From Cristatella mucedo (lineage: Eukaryota; Bryozoa; Phylactolaemata; Cristatellidae): a DNA stretch of 64,000 nucleotides. Both the position numbers and the translations under genes were made by a program. The stretch lies in contig WPIO01000146.1 in the NCBI GenBank assembly GCA_009760855.2, positions 558,001 to 622,000 of the forward strand, in the 5' to 3' direction. Below, piece after piece: positions 41,946 through 52,310 of the stretch; positions within the stretch are counted from its first letter, which is position 1, and each line of letters opens with the position of its first letter. Under the pieces are notes generated by a model that was given only the letters and a program-made list of their open reading frames with translations, was not told the origin of the DNA and did no database searches.

Positions 41946-42616
41946 GCCTGCTAGCTTCTACAGCTATAGCAGACGAGTAAGGTAACTCATTGCATCCAGC
42001 AATACTACCTACCCCTAGCGTTTCTTGACCGATCCTGTTTTTCTTTTTAAAATCAAACCGCAAACATCAATTATTGGAACCAGCGCATCTATAACTCGAA
42101 TAAAGCAGATCAGCTTGCAGTTTGACCATAGCAAATTAAAAATGAGGTACCCTGCGGCTACCTAATGCTCTCTACGAAAAAGGGCTCTTCTCCATTAGAC
42201 TATATACCATAATCTCTGTGGTTTCATTGGCTGACCCAATTATCCCTGCCATAACGGAGATTTTTATTGCTTCTCTTGTAAAAGGGTTGTACAAAAGTCC
42301 TTGAAAACGGCTACCGCTAAAAAGATACTTAAAAAGCCAGGATTAAATAAAGACGTCCTTGAAAAACTATTCCTCAGTTTCCCTGTGTCTATTTTTGTCA
42401 AAGTACTTGAAAAACTTGTCACTAAGCAGGAGGCAGCACATATTTACCCTCGTCCTCGTATAACCTATTTTGACATCTCCACTGTCATATCTGTCTCTTC
42501 TCAGCTTCATAACTTTGCTAAAATTCGGGCTTGTTTAGATAAGGATACCACGTCCAAGTTGGTCCGTGAATTCGTGACATCCTGTCTGGACTTCTGAAAC
42601 TCACTGCTTACTGGCC

Positions 42617-42830
42617 TACCAGCATGTGCGATCAGGTGATTGCAGCTGGTGCAAAACTCTGCAGCTAGGCTTGTCTGTCGTGAGCGTCGCAGTTGCCACA
42701 TTACTCCACTTCTCGCCGATCTGCATGTGCGATCAAGCGATTGCAGCTGATGCTAAAAACCTCAGCTACGTGTCTATCGTGAGCGTAAAAGTTGCCACAT
42801 GACTCCACTTCTCACCGACCTGCACTGGCT
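42617..42830. repeat. Tandem duplication of about 106 bp in LINE A
   Basis: GCATGTGCGATCAGGTGATT to CCACTTCTCGCCGATCTGC is followed at once by ATGTGCGATCAAGCGATTGC to CCACTTCTCACCGACCTGC. The two units differ at many sites, so the duplication is old or arose by recombination between two LINE A copies. Confidence 0.88.
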
Positions 42831-43316
42831 ACCAGTCAAGCAACGGATTGACTTCAAGATTTTGTGGCTCACTTTTAGGTAGCTTTATTCTTTGGCTCCA
42901 GCCTATCTCTCAGATATTCTCCCCCATCAGGCCAAGCATCGTACCAACCGCTTTTCGGAATCTAACAGTCTGCAAATACCCAGTACAAACCTCAAATCCT
43001 TTGGAGACCGTGCATTTAGTTTGTATGCTCCCAAAGCCCGGAATTCCCTACCTACCTTCGACAGAACATCCCCTGACCTGACCACATTTTAAAAGAACTT
43101 AAAAACACTTTTTTAGGACAGCACTTAGTGGGTCTCTGTGATTTGTCCTTCACGTGCTTATGCGTGCTGACATTGTGCATGTTGCCACTAACCACATTTG
43201 CATGCTGACCCTGTGCATGTCACCCATAACCATGTTTTGGTTTGTTTGTTAATCAAGCATGATATTACTCACCATTCAATCGCATTCGCCTTTGCAGCAG
43301 ATGTCAAGTGCCTAGA

Positions 43317-43352
43317 GAGAGAGAGAGAGAGAGAGAGTGAGAGAGAGAGATT
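43317..43352. repeat. (GA)n expansion in the LINE A 3' end
   Basis: The AGAGAGATTGAG block of the LINE A tail has grown to about 36 bp of GA with one GTGA interruption. Confidence 0.93.
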
Positions 43353-43534
43353 GAGTTCTCTGAGGGCACTTTATTCAGTGCATTATCAACATTATCTCAT
43401 GCAGCAACGATGACTTGAACGTCACTGGCTTAGAGCTGTTAGATATATCACCTGCCTTTAACAGTTGTGATCACTATATCCTACTGAAACGATTCGTAAC
43501 AGATTTCGGTCTGGCAGACGAGGCACTGTTATAG

Positions 43535-43775
43535 TGTTGTGTGCGTCCGTAGCTTCTCGGCCATTATGTGGGCCCACCTGAGGCGGGTAGTTGAGCCTTT
43601 GACGTAAGCATGGGGCCCACCAACGAGGCACCCCCGTAGTATCTGTGGTGTGTCAGTCAGCTCCAGCTCGTATGTGTACCCGCTGGGGGAATAAAGACGA
43701 GATTCTCGTTCACAGCTCACGTTCGCCCACTCGCGTCTTCGTGAGACTCCACTAAAGAGACTCAGTAACGTAACA
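43535..43775 (+). mobile_element. LTR1, solo LTR in LINE B
   Basis: 241 bp from TGTTGTGTGCGTCC to GTAACGTAACA, i.e. TG...CA ends. It contains GGGGGAATAAAGACGAGATT (polyadenylation-type signal) and TTCGTGAGACTCCACT. LINE B sequence (GACGAGGCACTG and CTTGTCCGATCGTGTTCCAT) stands on both sides, which fixes the boundaries. Flanks GTTAT and GTAAT may be a decayed 5-bp target duplication. The clean single-LTR structure indicates recombination between two LTRs after insertion. Confidence 0.8.
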
Positions 43776-44127
43776 GTAATGCAAATCGTTCTTGTCCGAT
43801 CGTGTTCCATCCGTGATGTGTGGGGCTCAGGTCCCACCCACCAGAGCTGTCACATCTGGAGTCCCTCAAGGGTCCCTCCTTGGGCCTTTGCTGTCCTCCA
43901 TTTATACTCAACTCTGGGGAAAGTGATACAGGCCCAAGGAGTAGGCTATCATTAGTATATTGATGATACTGTATTTGTCATTTAAACCTAAATTTCCTGA
44001 GTCCACAGTTAAATTAAATGTTCGCCTCACCGACACTTAATCCTGGAAGTCGGAAAATTGCCTCAACCTAAACGACGATAAAGTGAAGCTGCTACTCACA
44101 GGACACCTCGAGCATGTGGATACAATT

Positions 44128-44378
44128 TAATATAATGTATTCCCGTCTGTAACTCCACAAAGTCATTCAGACAATGTGGGTGTTACGCAGGAGAGTTGTG
44201 TAGCTCACTCACAGCCTAAGCGGACTACGTTTCACGCAACAAAGAGAAAGTGGAAAGCGTAGCAGAGTCTGGAGAGCAGTTGAGGTAGTGAGTAACATTG
44301 AAGTACCAGTTCTGGACCGCTGAAAAGAATGAGCCATAGTCGGCAGTAGTAGAGTAGTTGTCGTTGCGTAAGAAATTT
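44128..44378 (-). mobile_element. LINE B 3' end inserted into a plus-strand LINE B
   Basis: AATATAATGTATTCCCGTCT, GTTACGCAGGAGAGTTGTGT and the C-terminal coding end on the minus strand. Plus-strand LINE B palm (CTGCTACTCACAGGACACCT) precedes it and GTAATAGGTAATGCTGTTAG continues after it. Confidence 0.85.
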
Positions 44379-44756
44379 GGAATACTTTGGTCTTGTAATA
44401 GGTAATGCTGTTAGGCGACCGTGCAGTATGCTAAGAAGTTGCGTGTTGCTTTTGAAAGTTGCCTAAATTGTGAAAAATTAGTTCAGAAGATTGCTTACAC
44501 AGCTAGCCATCACTTCAGATCCTTATATAAGATTAGGAACTGACCTACAAAGTGGCTTGAACAAAATTTAACTAGCTCCTTAGTTCTGCCTCGGCTACTT
44601 TGTTGTAATTGCTTTTAGTTGGGCTACTGAAAAATGCCACCAGGTCACTGCAGCAGGCTATGACTATGGCTGCAAGGCTAATTTTTGAATCCCAGAGGTT
44701 GATCGTGTGCCACGTTTGTTAAAAGAGCTAGGATGGCTGCCGGTTGGTCAACGGAT

Positions 44757-44951
44757 GAGCCATGGTGGCACACTAGGTAAGACACACTCGGTAAGGTGGT
44801 TGCTTTCCACGAATTCGGTCCCAATGTCGTGGGTTCTAATCCTGTGGCAGGCGATCCTTTATCGTCACTGCAAGTGGTGATGATAGACTTAAGGCTCCAC
44901 CGTCGCTATAAAAAAGAGGATGTGAAATCAGCAAGTATGTATTTATTTAAT
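44757..44951 (+). mobile_element. SINE2, full-length reference copy
   Basis: It lies inside LINE B thumb sequence, so the ends are clear. GGATGAG stands before it and GGATGTAG after it, a probable target duplication. The head has GGTAAGGTGGTTGCTTTCCA (A box region) and CGTGGGTTCTAATCCTGTGG (B box). The body is GGCGATCCTTTATCGTCACT, GCAAGTGGTGATGATAGACT and CTCCACCGTCGCTATAAAAA. The tail ends ATGTATTTATTTAAT. The tail does not match LINE A or LINE B. Confidence 0.82.
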
Positions 44952-45584
44952 GGATGTAGAGCAAAGCTTTTTTCCTGATCCACAAGGCCTGGCACGATTT
45001 GGTACTACCATACCCGGCTGAACTGCTGCAACGGGCTCCGCCACCTCGTGCCCTCAGATCCAGAACTGACAATGCATGAGCTGTTCTAAATTTCGGCTTA
45101 AAGACTGTTGGCAAACTGAGCTCTAGTAATGCGGGTCATACTCTATAGAACTCACAACCACATTTCTTATGTACCTACGTCTACTCTCCTGCTGCCAACT
45201 ATTGCAATCCTTTCTAGCCGTCCAGAGCTGCTACTTCCATGCTAGTATATACCTCAACTGGTCTCCTGACTAAGCCATGAAATCTGTTTGCTACCGGATG
45301 CATGCCAAAGGTCATTTAGGCTTTGAGTGGGCAACAGAAAACTCTCCTGTATTACACCCACGCAACAATCCTGGCTTTGGGAAGTTACAGACAAAGATAC
45401 CCTCCATTTCACTTCTTATGTTTGTAATGCATAGCAGTACAACATCTATGTATCATACAAGTATATGACGGTAGGAATAGGATAAATTGATGGGACCACG
45501 ACATCACTATCTATGTGAATAGCAGAGCATTTTAGTCTGATCCCTGGCTCGGGTCGCATATGAGTATTATTTATTTTTTCTCAT

Positions 45585-45690
45585 CGTATAGTTAAGGAAA
45601 TTTGCTAACATCCCTCATCGAATGTGTGTACATCAAGCGATCAGTTTTTTTAGTCGTAGCAGCAGATTCCGACGGGTTACATATTAACAA
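45585..45690 (-). mobile_element. LINE B fragment, RT palm region
   Basis: AAGGAAATTTGCTAACATCC and GCAGCAGATTCCGACGGGTT match the minus-strand LINE B NDDKTE to SESAAATEK segment. It is short and without ends. Confidence 0.55.
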
Positions 45691-47378
45691 ATATAATTAA
45701 TATGTCATTAGCCTCAGGTCATGTCCCAGCATCTTTCAAAAAAGCTCTAGTCAGGCCACTTCTCAAGTAAGCGACACTAGACCAAGAGAACTTAAGCAAC
45801 TACCGCCCAGTCTCCCTTCTACCATTCCTATAAAAGACACTAAACGCGCTGTGGCAGACTAGCGTAACTCATATACTGAAACCTCACACCTTGCTAGTAA
45901 GTTCCAGTACGACTGTAGCTCTAATCACTCCACTGAGTCAGCATTGCTTAGGGCATGCAACGACCTACTTAGGCATGCAGACATGAGTAGAGTGTCTCCG
46001 CCTGTTTTGCTCGATCTTTTGACAGCTTATTGATCACAAACTTCTTCAAGAGTGCCTCTAATCTCGCCTGGGCATCACTGGCACTGCTCTGCAGTGGTTC
46101 AGGTCCTAGCTCAATGGGAGACTCCAGAGTATTGACGTGAATGGACAAAGATCATCTGAGATACCTCTAAAACCAGGGGTACCTCAGGGCTCTGTGCTCG
46201 GTCCGGTTCTATTCATGGTTTAACTCTCCCTCTTGCAATTGTGATTGCCAAGCACAATCTAGGCTTTCACTTCTATGCGGTTGACACTCAGTTGTACCTT
46301 TGCTTTGATCCCTCCTAGCCTTCAACCACCTCGAATTCTCTCAACTCACTTGCTACATGTATTGATGACATCCGCACTTGGATTATAGCACATTTTCTAA
46401 AACTAAACGATGATAAAGCTAGCATACTAGTTATGGGCTAACCCAGTGTGATTCAGAAATTGGAAAAGCTGCTGCTCAAAATTGGCTCTGCCGGCATATC
46501 TCCCGTTGAATCAGCTCGAAATCTAGGTGTCAAGTTCCCAAGTGACCTCTCGTTATACGACCACATCAGCTCCACAGTCAAAATTGGCTACTATCACCTA
46601 CATAACATTGCCAAAATTTGCGCCTGCTTAGATAGGGATAACACCTCTAAGTTGGTCCGTGCCTTTGTGGCATCCCGACTTGATTTTAGTAACTAGCTCT
46701 TTTATGGCCTACCGGTATGTCCGATTAGGCGATTACCACTTGCTCAAAACTCTGCTGCTAGGCCTGTCGCGAACGTAGCAGCTGCCACACCACACCACTT
46801 CTCGCCAACCTGCACTGGCTACCAGTAAAGCAACGGATCGATTTAAAGGTTTTGTCACTCAATTTTAGGTCATTTCATTCTTTGCATCCAGCCTGTCTCT
46901 CAGATCTACTCCCCCACCAGGCCGAGCATCGTACAACCCGCTTTTCGGAAATCAACAGTTTACCACTACCTATTAAGAACCTCAAATTCCATGGAGACAG
47001 TGCATTTAGTTGGTATGCTCCAGAAACCTGGAACTCTCTCCCGATATGCGTCAGAACATCCCCTAACTTGACCGCATTTACAAAAAACTGGAAAACACAC
47101 GTTCCTTTAGGACAGCATTTAGTGGGTCCTTGTGATTCGTCCTTCATGGGCTTATGCATGCTGACACTGTGCATGTTGCGACTAACCACATTTGCATGCT
47201 TATCCTGTGCATGTCTCCCCTACCCATGTTGTTCATGTAGCTTATAAAGCATGATATTACTCAGGATTCAATCGCATTTTCCTTTGCAGCAATTTAAAGC
47301 GCCTATGAAGAGATTGACTTCTCTGAAGGCTCTCCATCAAGTGCATCATTATTACTATTATTAGTATTATTATTATTA
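45691..47378 (+). mobile_element. LINE A copy, RT fingers to tail
   Basis: SLASGHVPASFKKA and [11 protein letters not shown] fingers, motif A (mutated, with a deletion around GACAGCTTATTGATC), GVPQGSVLGP-like and FYAVDTQLYLCFDP palm, thumb, C-terminus and 3' UTR. It ends in ATTATTACTATTATTAGTAT at 47378. The catalytic YADD is YAVD here. Confidence 0.9.
46448..47247 (+). pseudogene. LINE A RT thumb and C-terminus
   Basis: Two frames, 46448-46696 (IQKLEKLLLKIGSAGISPVE, SARNLGVKFPSDLSL) and 46852-47247 (SLNFRSFHSLHPACLSDLLP, WYAPETWNSLPICVRT). They are parts of one LINE A C-terminal region separated by frameshifts and a stop (AACTAG at about 46689). Confidence 0.8.
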
Positions 47379-48850
47379 AACCTCAAGAACCTTGACATCG
47401 GTGCTGTCCGTGCGAGAATATCTGCTTCGCCTCTGCTGCTCAGTCCTCCCTCCGACATGTCAACTTTGGTTGAGAGCTACAACCCGAAACTAGTTGAAAC
47501 GCTACGAGTTTTCATCTCAGACTAAACGAACTGTGCACCCTTGCCAAGATGGCCTATTGTTTCCAACAGACATTAAACTAGACAGGTCTACTAAGCGCCA
47601 GCTTGAAAAAGCATAGAAAAGATCAGGACTGACTGTCCATCAACAGGTATATGAAGACTACTGTAGGTCGAACCAATAGATCCTAGCGAAGGCCAAGTCT
47701 AGCTTCTACAAAAATACTGTTGAATCGCAGATGCACAATCCAAAAATGCTGATGTGGACATTCAACCATCTTCTAATAATAATAATAATAATATAGCACT
47801 TGATAAAGCACCCTCAGAGAACTTAATCTCTTTCTAGGCTTTTTTCATTTGCTGCAAAGTGATATGCAATTTAATAATAAGTAAAATAATGCTTGAAAAA
47901 CAAACAAAATGAATAATATGGTTAGGGATGACATGCACAGGGTCAGCATGCAAATGTGGTTAGTGGCAGCATGCACAGTGTCAGCACCCATAAGCACATC
48001 AAGGTCGAATCACAGGGACCCACTAAATGCTGTCCTAAAGAGATGTGTTTTTAAGTTTTTTTTTAAATGTGGTCAGGTCATGGGATGTTCTGACGCAGGT
48101 CGGGAGAGAGTTCCACGCTTTGGGAGTATATGAACTGAATGCACGGTCTCCAAAGGATTTAAGGTTTGTATGAGGTATTTCTAGACTGTTGGATTCCGAA
48201 AAGCAGCTGGTACGATGATAGGCCTGATGGGTTAGTATATCTGACAGATAGGCGGGAGCCATAGAATGAAGAGACCTAAAAGTGAGCGACAAATCGTTGA
48301 AGTCAATCCGTTTCCTCACTGGTAGCAAGTGCAGGTCGGCGAGAATGGACGATCTTCTTAACCACTCCCGGATTAGCTCCTTACTTGATGATCCTTGTGA
48401 TAATCTAGCCGATCTCTTCTCTCGATTCTTCGTGCAGAAGATAGCCAAGATCAGGGAGTTATTCCCTGGGAGGACAACATCCCCCCAGAATGTTGTTCCC
48501 CAATTCCTGGCTGCTGCTCAGTGTTTCCATTCAAGCAGGTTACTAGTGATCTCGCCTTGAAGTTCATATCCTAATCAAAGAAGAAAAAGAGTCCTGTCGA
48601 CCTAGTTTCCACTGGTCTACTCCGATGTTGCCTTAATCTGCTGCTGCCATGCATAAATGACATCATTAATATGTCACTAGCCTCAGGTCAAGTCCCAGCA
48701 CCTTTCAAAAAGCTGTAGTCAGGCCACTTCTCAAGAAAGCGAACTGGACCAAGAGAATTTGAGAAACTTCCGCCCAGTCTCTATCCTGCCATTCCTATCA
48801 AAGATGCTAGATTAGGGTATGGCAGACCAGCTGGACTTATGTTATTACTA
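47379..48850 (+). mobile_element. LINE A host copy (linker to fingers), split
   Basis: Two parts: 47379-47774 (end of endonuclease and linker) and 48352-48850 (linker to RT fingers, FSRFFVQKIAKIRE). They join into one LINE A stretch when 47775-48351 is removed. It ends after GGCAGACCAGCTGGACTTAT and passes into a short (TTA)n run. Confidence 0.85.
47775..48351 (-). mobile_element. LINE A 3' end nested in LINE A, with target duplication
   Basis: AATAATAATAATAATATAGC tail, full 3' UTR and C-terminal coding region (48035-48448 frame, interrupted by the junction). ATCTTCT stands on both sides (47768-47774 and 48352-48358). It is the clearest target-site duplication in the window and defines the unit exactly. 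Confidence 0.93.
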
Positions 48851-49261
48851 TTATTATTATCATTTTTTGAGGCACCGGCCAGCTCAACAGAAGACCAAAT
48901 GCACAAATACTGAACGAGCTCGGCAAGTTTTATGAGGTTGTGATCTATGTTGCTTTGGTTATAGCACTTATATGATATGTAATATATCTGACGTTCAAAA
49001 ATCTGCATCCTAATATTACTTCTCATCAAGCAGCGTAATCAACTTCCTGGTTTGTTGCTCACGTTTTGATTGCTTCACTGTTTTGCTCCGTTCCTACCTA
49101 TCCAAAGAACTGCTTGGTGAAGCACAATCAAATCACTCTTGCGATTCATGTTGTTTAATTGTGCCTATACCCCAAACCAAGATCACATGGAGCCACTGCC
49201 TTTAGCTCGAGAGTTCCAATATATGCCACTCACTCGTGGTTGACTTCACGGTTATCTTAAG
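48851..49261. other. Unassigned stretch
   Basis: No recognised feature after the (TTA)n run at 48841-48863. Confidence 0.35.
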
Positions 49262-49445
49262 CAAGCTTCCAGTTTCTCTTTGTTGTGTGAAATAAAGTCT
49301 GTTGGCTACCGACTGCGTACCAAAAGCCGCTTAGGCTGTGAGTGGGCTGTGCACAAATCTCCTGCCAAACACCCTCATAGTCTTTGCGGCTTTGTAGAGG
49401 TGCAGAAGAAGATAAATTACATTACATTGTACTACGTTACATTCA
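49262..49445 (+). mobile_element. LINE B 3' end
   Basis: CTTCCAGTTTCTCTTTGTTG, CTGCGTACCAAAAGCCGCTT, GGGCTGTGCACAAATCTCCT and a TTACATTACATTG tail. 49446-49719 beyond it is unassigned. Confidence 0.85.
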
Positions 49446-49719
49446 CTGCTTTAATAAGGGCCTCAGAGGAATAAGCTTGACCGCCTAAAATAGCTTTGTG
49501 TACATTTAAATCGCTAAAGGTGAAGAACTGAAGCTGCATCGTGAGGCAGGTGGTTGGTGCGAGACAGGTCATGTGCCCGTGGCTGACCGCCGTCCGTCTA
49601 TAGCTGCCCCACCTCAATGCAGCTGCAAACCGCAACGGACTATCATTGCCAGCCAACCTTCATATTGCACTATTTCGCGTGTGTAATTGCTTGCCAGTTG
49701 CTGCTAAAACGATTACAAC

Positions 49720-49985
49720 AGCATTCCAGCAGATTCCCTAAAGGCTGTAAACCCATTTCAAAATCTAATCGTTTCCCAATACCTAGTATTGCAATCGAAT
49801 ATTTTGGACACATAACCTTTAGTTCGCATGCTTCTAAAGCTTGGAATTCACTTCCGAATTGTGGAAGGACTTCCCCTTACCGGACCATATTTATAAAAAA
49901 GTTCAAAACGCATCAATTAATCGCAGCATTTAGTGGGTCCATGGTATTCACCCTCTATGTGCTTATGTGTGCTGACACTATGTAA
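49720..49985 (+). mobile_element. LINE A C-terminal fragment, old
   Basis: One open frame (49617-49985, 122 codons) ends with SHASKAWNSLPNCGRTSPYR, KKFKTHQLIAAFSGSM and LMCADT. These match the LINE A C-terminus and the start of its 3' UTR. The reading frame is kept although the sequence has diverged. Confidence 0.7.
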
Positions 49986-50155
49986 CTCCACGGAAACTTC
50001 TCTCCTCCGACTTAACATTGACATGCGTACGTGGCGAAGTTGACGAAAACGTCACTGCCACAGCTCTGCTAGACCGGTCAGCTACCTTCGAAACTGTTTA
50101 TCACTACGTTCTACTTGAAAGATTGAAAACAACGATTGGACTCACAATCGTCTCT

Positions 50156-50734
50156 GCCAGAATAGCTTCTGTTGAGTCTGCACGAGATTTAGGTGTCCTA
50201 TTCCAAAGTTAAATTCCATTACACAGCCACAGTTCCATTATCAAGTCCGCCTAATTTAACCTGTATAACAGTACTAAAATTCGAGCTTGTTTAAGCGAAT
50301 ACACCACATCTTAATTAGACCATACATTTGTGACATCCTGTCTTGACTTTGTAACTCACTGCTTACTGATCTTCCCGCCTTTGCAATTCGGTGCTTACAG
50401 CAGGTCCACAATTTTGCAGCTAGACTTGTCTGCCGCGAGCATGCAGTTTCCACAGCACACCAATTCTTCACGATCTGCACTGGTTCCCAGTAGAGCAACA
50501 CATCAACTTTAAGAGCTTACCTGCATGGTGACCCTGTGCATGTCACGGCTAACTATGTTATTCATGTTATTTAAAAGCATACTACCACTAACCACTTGAT
50601 TTCGCTTCTTTTGCCACACATTTTAAATGCATAGAAAGACATTTATTTCTCTGACAATGCTATATCTAATATATTATCCTTATTATCAGACTTGAGGGTT
50701 CTGTCACTCACTTTTAAATAGCTGGCTAATCTAT
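50156..50734 (+). mobile_element. LINE A fragment nested in LINE B
   Basis: SARIASVESARDLGVLFQS joins LINE B VLLERLKTTIGL in one open frame (50018-50212). Thumb (ARACLSEYTTS-like), 3' UTR (GCATGGTGACCCTGTGCATG) and a degenerate tail (AATATATTATCCTTATTATC) follow. CTTGAGGGTTCTGTCACTCA at 50692 is a further LINE A scrap. Confidence 0.72.
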
Positions 50735-50905
50735 GCTTTCCAATTTATCTTTGCTGAGTAACAGACAGTCTGTTTTCAACCAAAAGCGTAACTAAAGCCA
50801 CTTAAGCTGTCAGTGAGCTACACAAAACTCTCCAATGTAACCCCCACACAGTCATTGTGGAGTTGCAGAAGGAGAAATATTATGTTAGATAAATCTATTC
50901 GTGGC
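50735..50905 (+). mobile_element. LINE B 3' end, old
   Basis: CAACCAAAAGCGTAACTAAA, GTGAGCTACACAAAACTCTC and CTCCAATGTAACCCCCACAC follow the LINE B 3' UTR order. 50906-51184 after it is unassigned. Confidence 0.68.
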
Positions 50906-51184
50906 GCTCTCCGTGCATAGCAGCATTATTCACACTCAAACGAGAAAGGCTTTGAGAAATTCTGTGAAATGGTGAGAGATACTAAAGTAATTAGTAATAG
51001 ATTTGCAACAAGTTAGCTTAAAGCCAACACACCCAACAAGACCTCTGATTGAACACACGATCATCTCATGACCTCCGATGAACTACTGCAAATAAAATAA
51101 CCGCTTGCTCTAATAACTGATCTTCTGAAGTGTCTCGCTTCCTATATCCTAATAGGGCCTTAGTGTCAGTAGCAATATTTGGTT

Positions 51185-51300
51185 TTAGACACGCTTTTTC
51201 GTCCGCGAGTGAGCTATATTAAATTCTCCCGAGTAACATCCACACCATCTCAGTAGCTTTCTGGAGTTACAGGCGGAGAAACATAGATTTCATGTAGTAT
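51185..51300 (+). mobile_element. LINE B 3' end, old
   Basis: GTGAGCTATATTAAATTCTC and GGAGTTACAGGCGGAGAAAC are the last 110 bp of LINE B. It joins LINE B RT sequence at 51301 directly. Confidence 0.65.
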
Positions 51301-51924
51301 GTGTACAGCGTGGTCAGGTCTCATCAACCAGACCTGCCGTTAGTGGACCCTCAAGTGTCCATCACAGGTCCGTTGCTCACCTCCATTTATACTCAACCTC
51401 TCGTAAAAGTGATTCCTGCCCATGTAGTAGGAGATCACTTTTGTGCTGTCGATACTATGCTGGATTTTACATTTATACCGTTCGAGTCTTCTGCAACTAC
51501 CGATAAACTGAATGTTTGCGTTGTAGACATTCGATCCTGGATCTTGGCAAATTTCTATAAGCTAAACTTCAGTAAACGAACCTGCCGCTCGTAGGTCTAC
51601 AAGTTTCACTGAATTACCACGCTTCGCTATCCAAATGGCTAATGTTGTTGTGAGACCAACACCATGTGCCAGAATTTCGTTGTAGTCTTGAACAGCTAAA
51701 TTTTAAAATATTGGTAAGAATTACACTTCCGTAGCTAGCCCTCGCGTTCGATCCTTATCTAAGATTAGCAACTACCTTCTAAAGTGGCTTGCAATCATTT
51801 GAAGTAGCTCTTTAGTTTGGTTAAGGCTAGATTATTGTGATTTCCTTTCGGCTGTGCTAACTAAACAAGCCACTAGGCTACTCCAGGTGGTGATACGTAT
51901 GACTGCTAGACTTCATGTTGTTTA

Positions 51925-52045
51925 TCCAGCATGTTATTTCCACTCACTATTCGATCGTGTTTCCTTGGCACCACATGTAAAGTGCCTAGAAAGAGATGGA
52001 GTTCTCTGTGAACGCTTTATAAAGTGTATTATTATCATTATTTTA
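51925..52045 (+). mobile_element. LINE A 3' end, short, nested in LINE B
   Basis: Only the last 120 bp of LINE A: CACTCACTATTCGATCGTGT, AAGTGCCTAGAAAGAGATGG and TATTATTATCATTATTTT. LINE B thumb stands before it and LINE B C-terminal sequence after it. Confidence 0.82.
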
Positions 52046-52310
52046 ACACAACGACATTGTCTCTCCTTCAGCCAAAAGTTGCACATCTTTTGCCGCCGTT
52101 TCGAGCTGCTACTTTCAGGCCACTCACTATGTTGAATTGCATCATGAATCAGCTCTGCTTTTCACCTTCTCTTTGTTACGTGACATAGTCTGCTAGCTAC
52201 GAGAATCGTGCCGAATTCTGCTTACGCTTGTGTTGGTAGTCATGGAAACTCACCGGCGTACTACCCACTTAGTCTTAGAGGCTTTGTAGAGTCACAGACG
52301 AAGATACATT

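Larger units (their letters stand above)
42462..43398 (+). mobile_element. LINE A copy nested in LINE B
   Basis: Starts in the RT thumb (CTTCATAACTTTGCTAAAAT) and ends with the 3' UTR and a GCATTATCAACATTATC tail. A (GA)n run at 43317-43352 has expanded inside the AGAGAGATTGAGTTCTCT block. It contains an internal tandem duplication (42617-42830). Confidence 0.9.
42230..45415 (+). mobile_element. LINE B host copy with four nested insertions
   Basis: LINE B segments appear in the correct order on the plus strand: RT fingers 42230-42461, motif A region 43399-43534, palm 43776-44127, thumb 44379-44756 and C-terminus plus 3' UTR 44952-45415. Between them lie LINE A, LTR1, an inverted LINE B end and SINE2. 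Without these the host is about 1.6 kb. Every coding frame is broken. The host is therefore older than all four inserts. Confidence 0.85.
49990..52310 (+). mobile_element. LINE B host copy with nested LINE sequences
   Basis: LINE B RT motif A region at 49990-50155 (VTATALLDRSATFETVYHYV). The same element resumes at about 51300 (VPQ..TGPLL, STIYTQPLVKVIPAH-like, DIRSWILANFYKLN). Thumb follows at 51620-51924 and C-terminus plus 3' UTR at 52046-52310. Inserted between are 50156-51299 and 51925-52045. It is heavily decayed: GVPQGS, YADD and AFDT are all mutated (AVDTMLDFTF for YADDTQLYLSF). Confidence 0.7.

Noticed and set aside
42301-42597. Apparent fusion of LINE B fingers to LINE A thumb
   Set aside because: LINE B motif A sequence continues at 43399 after the LINE A tail, so this too is an insertion boundary.
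50018-50212. Apparent LINE B-LINE A fusion protein
   Set aside because: LINE B resumes at about 51300 in the expected position, so the junction is a nested insertion, not a chimeric gene family.
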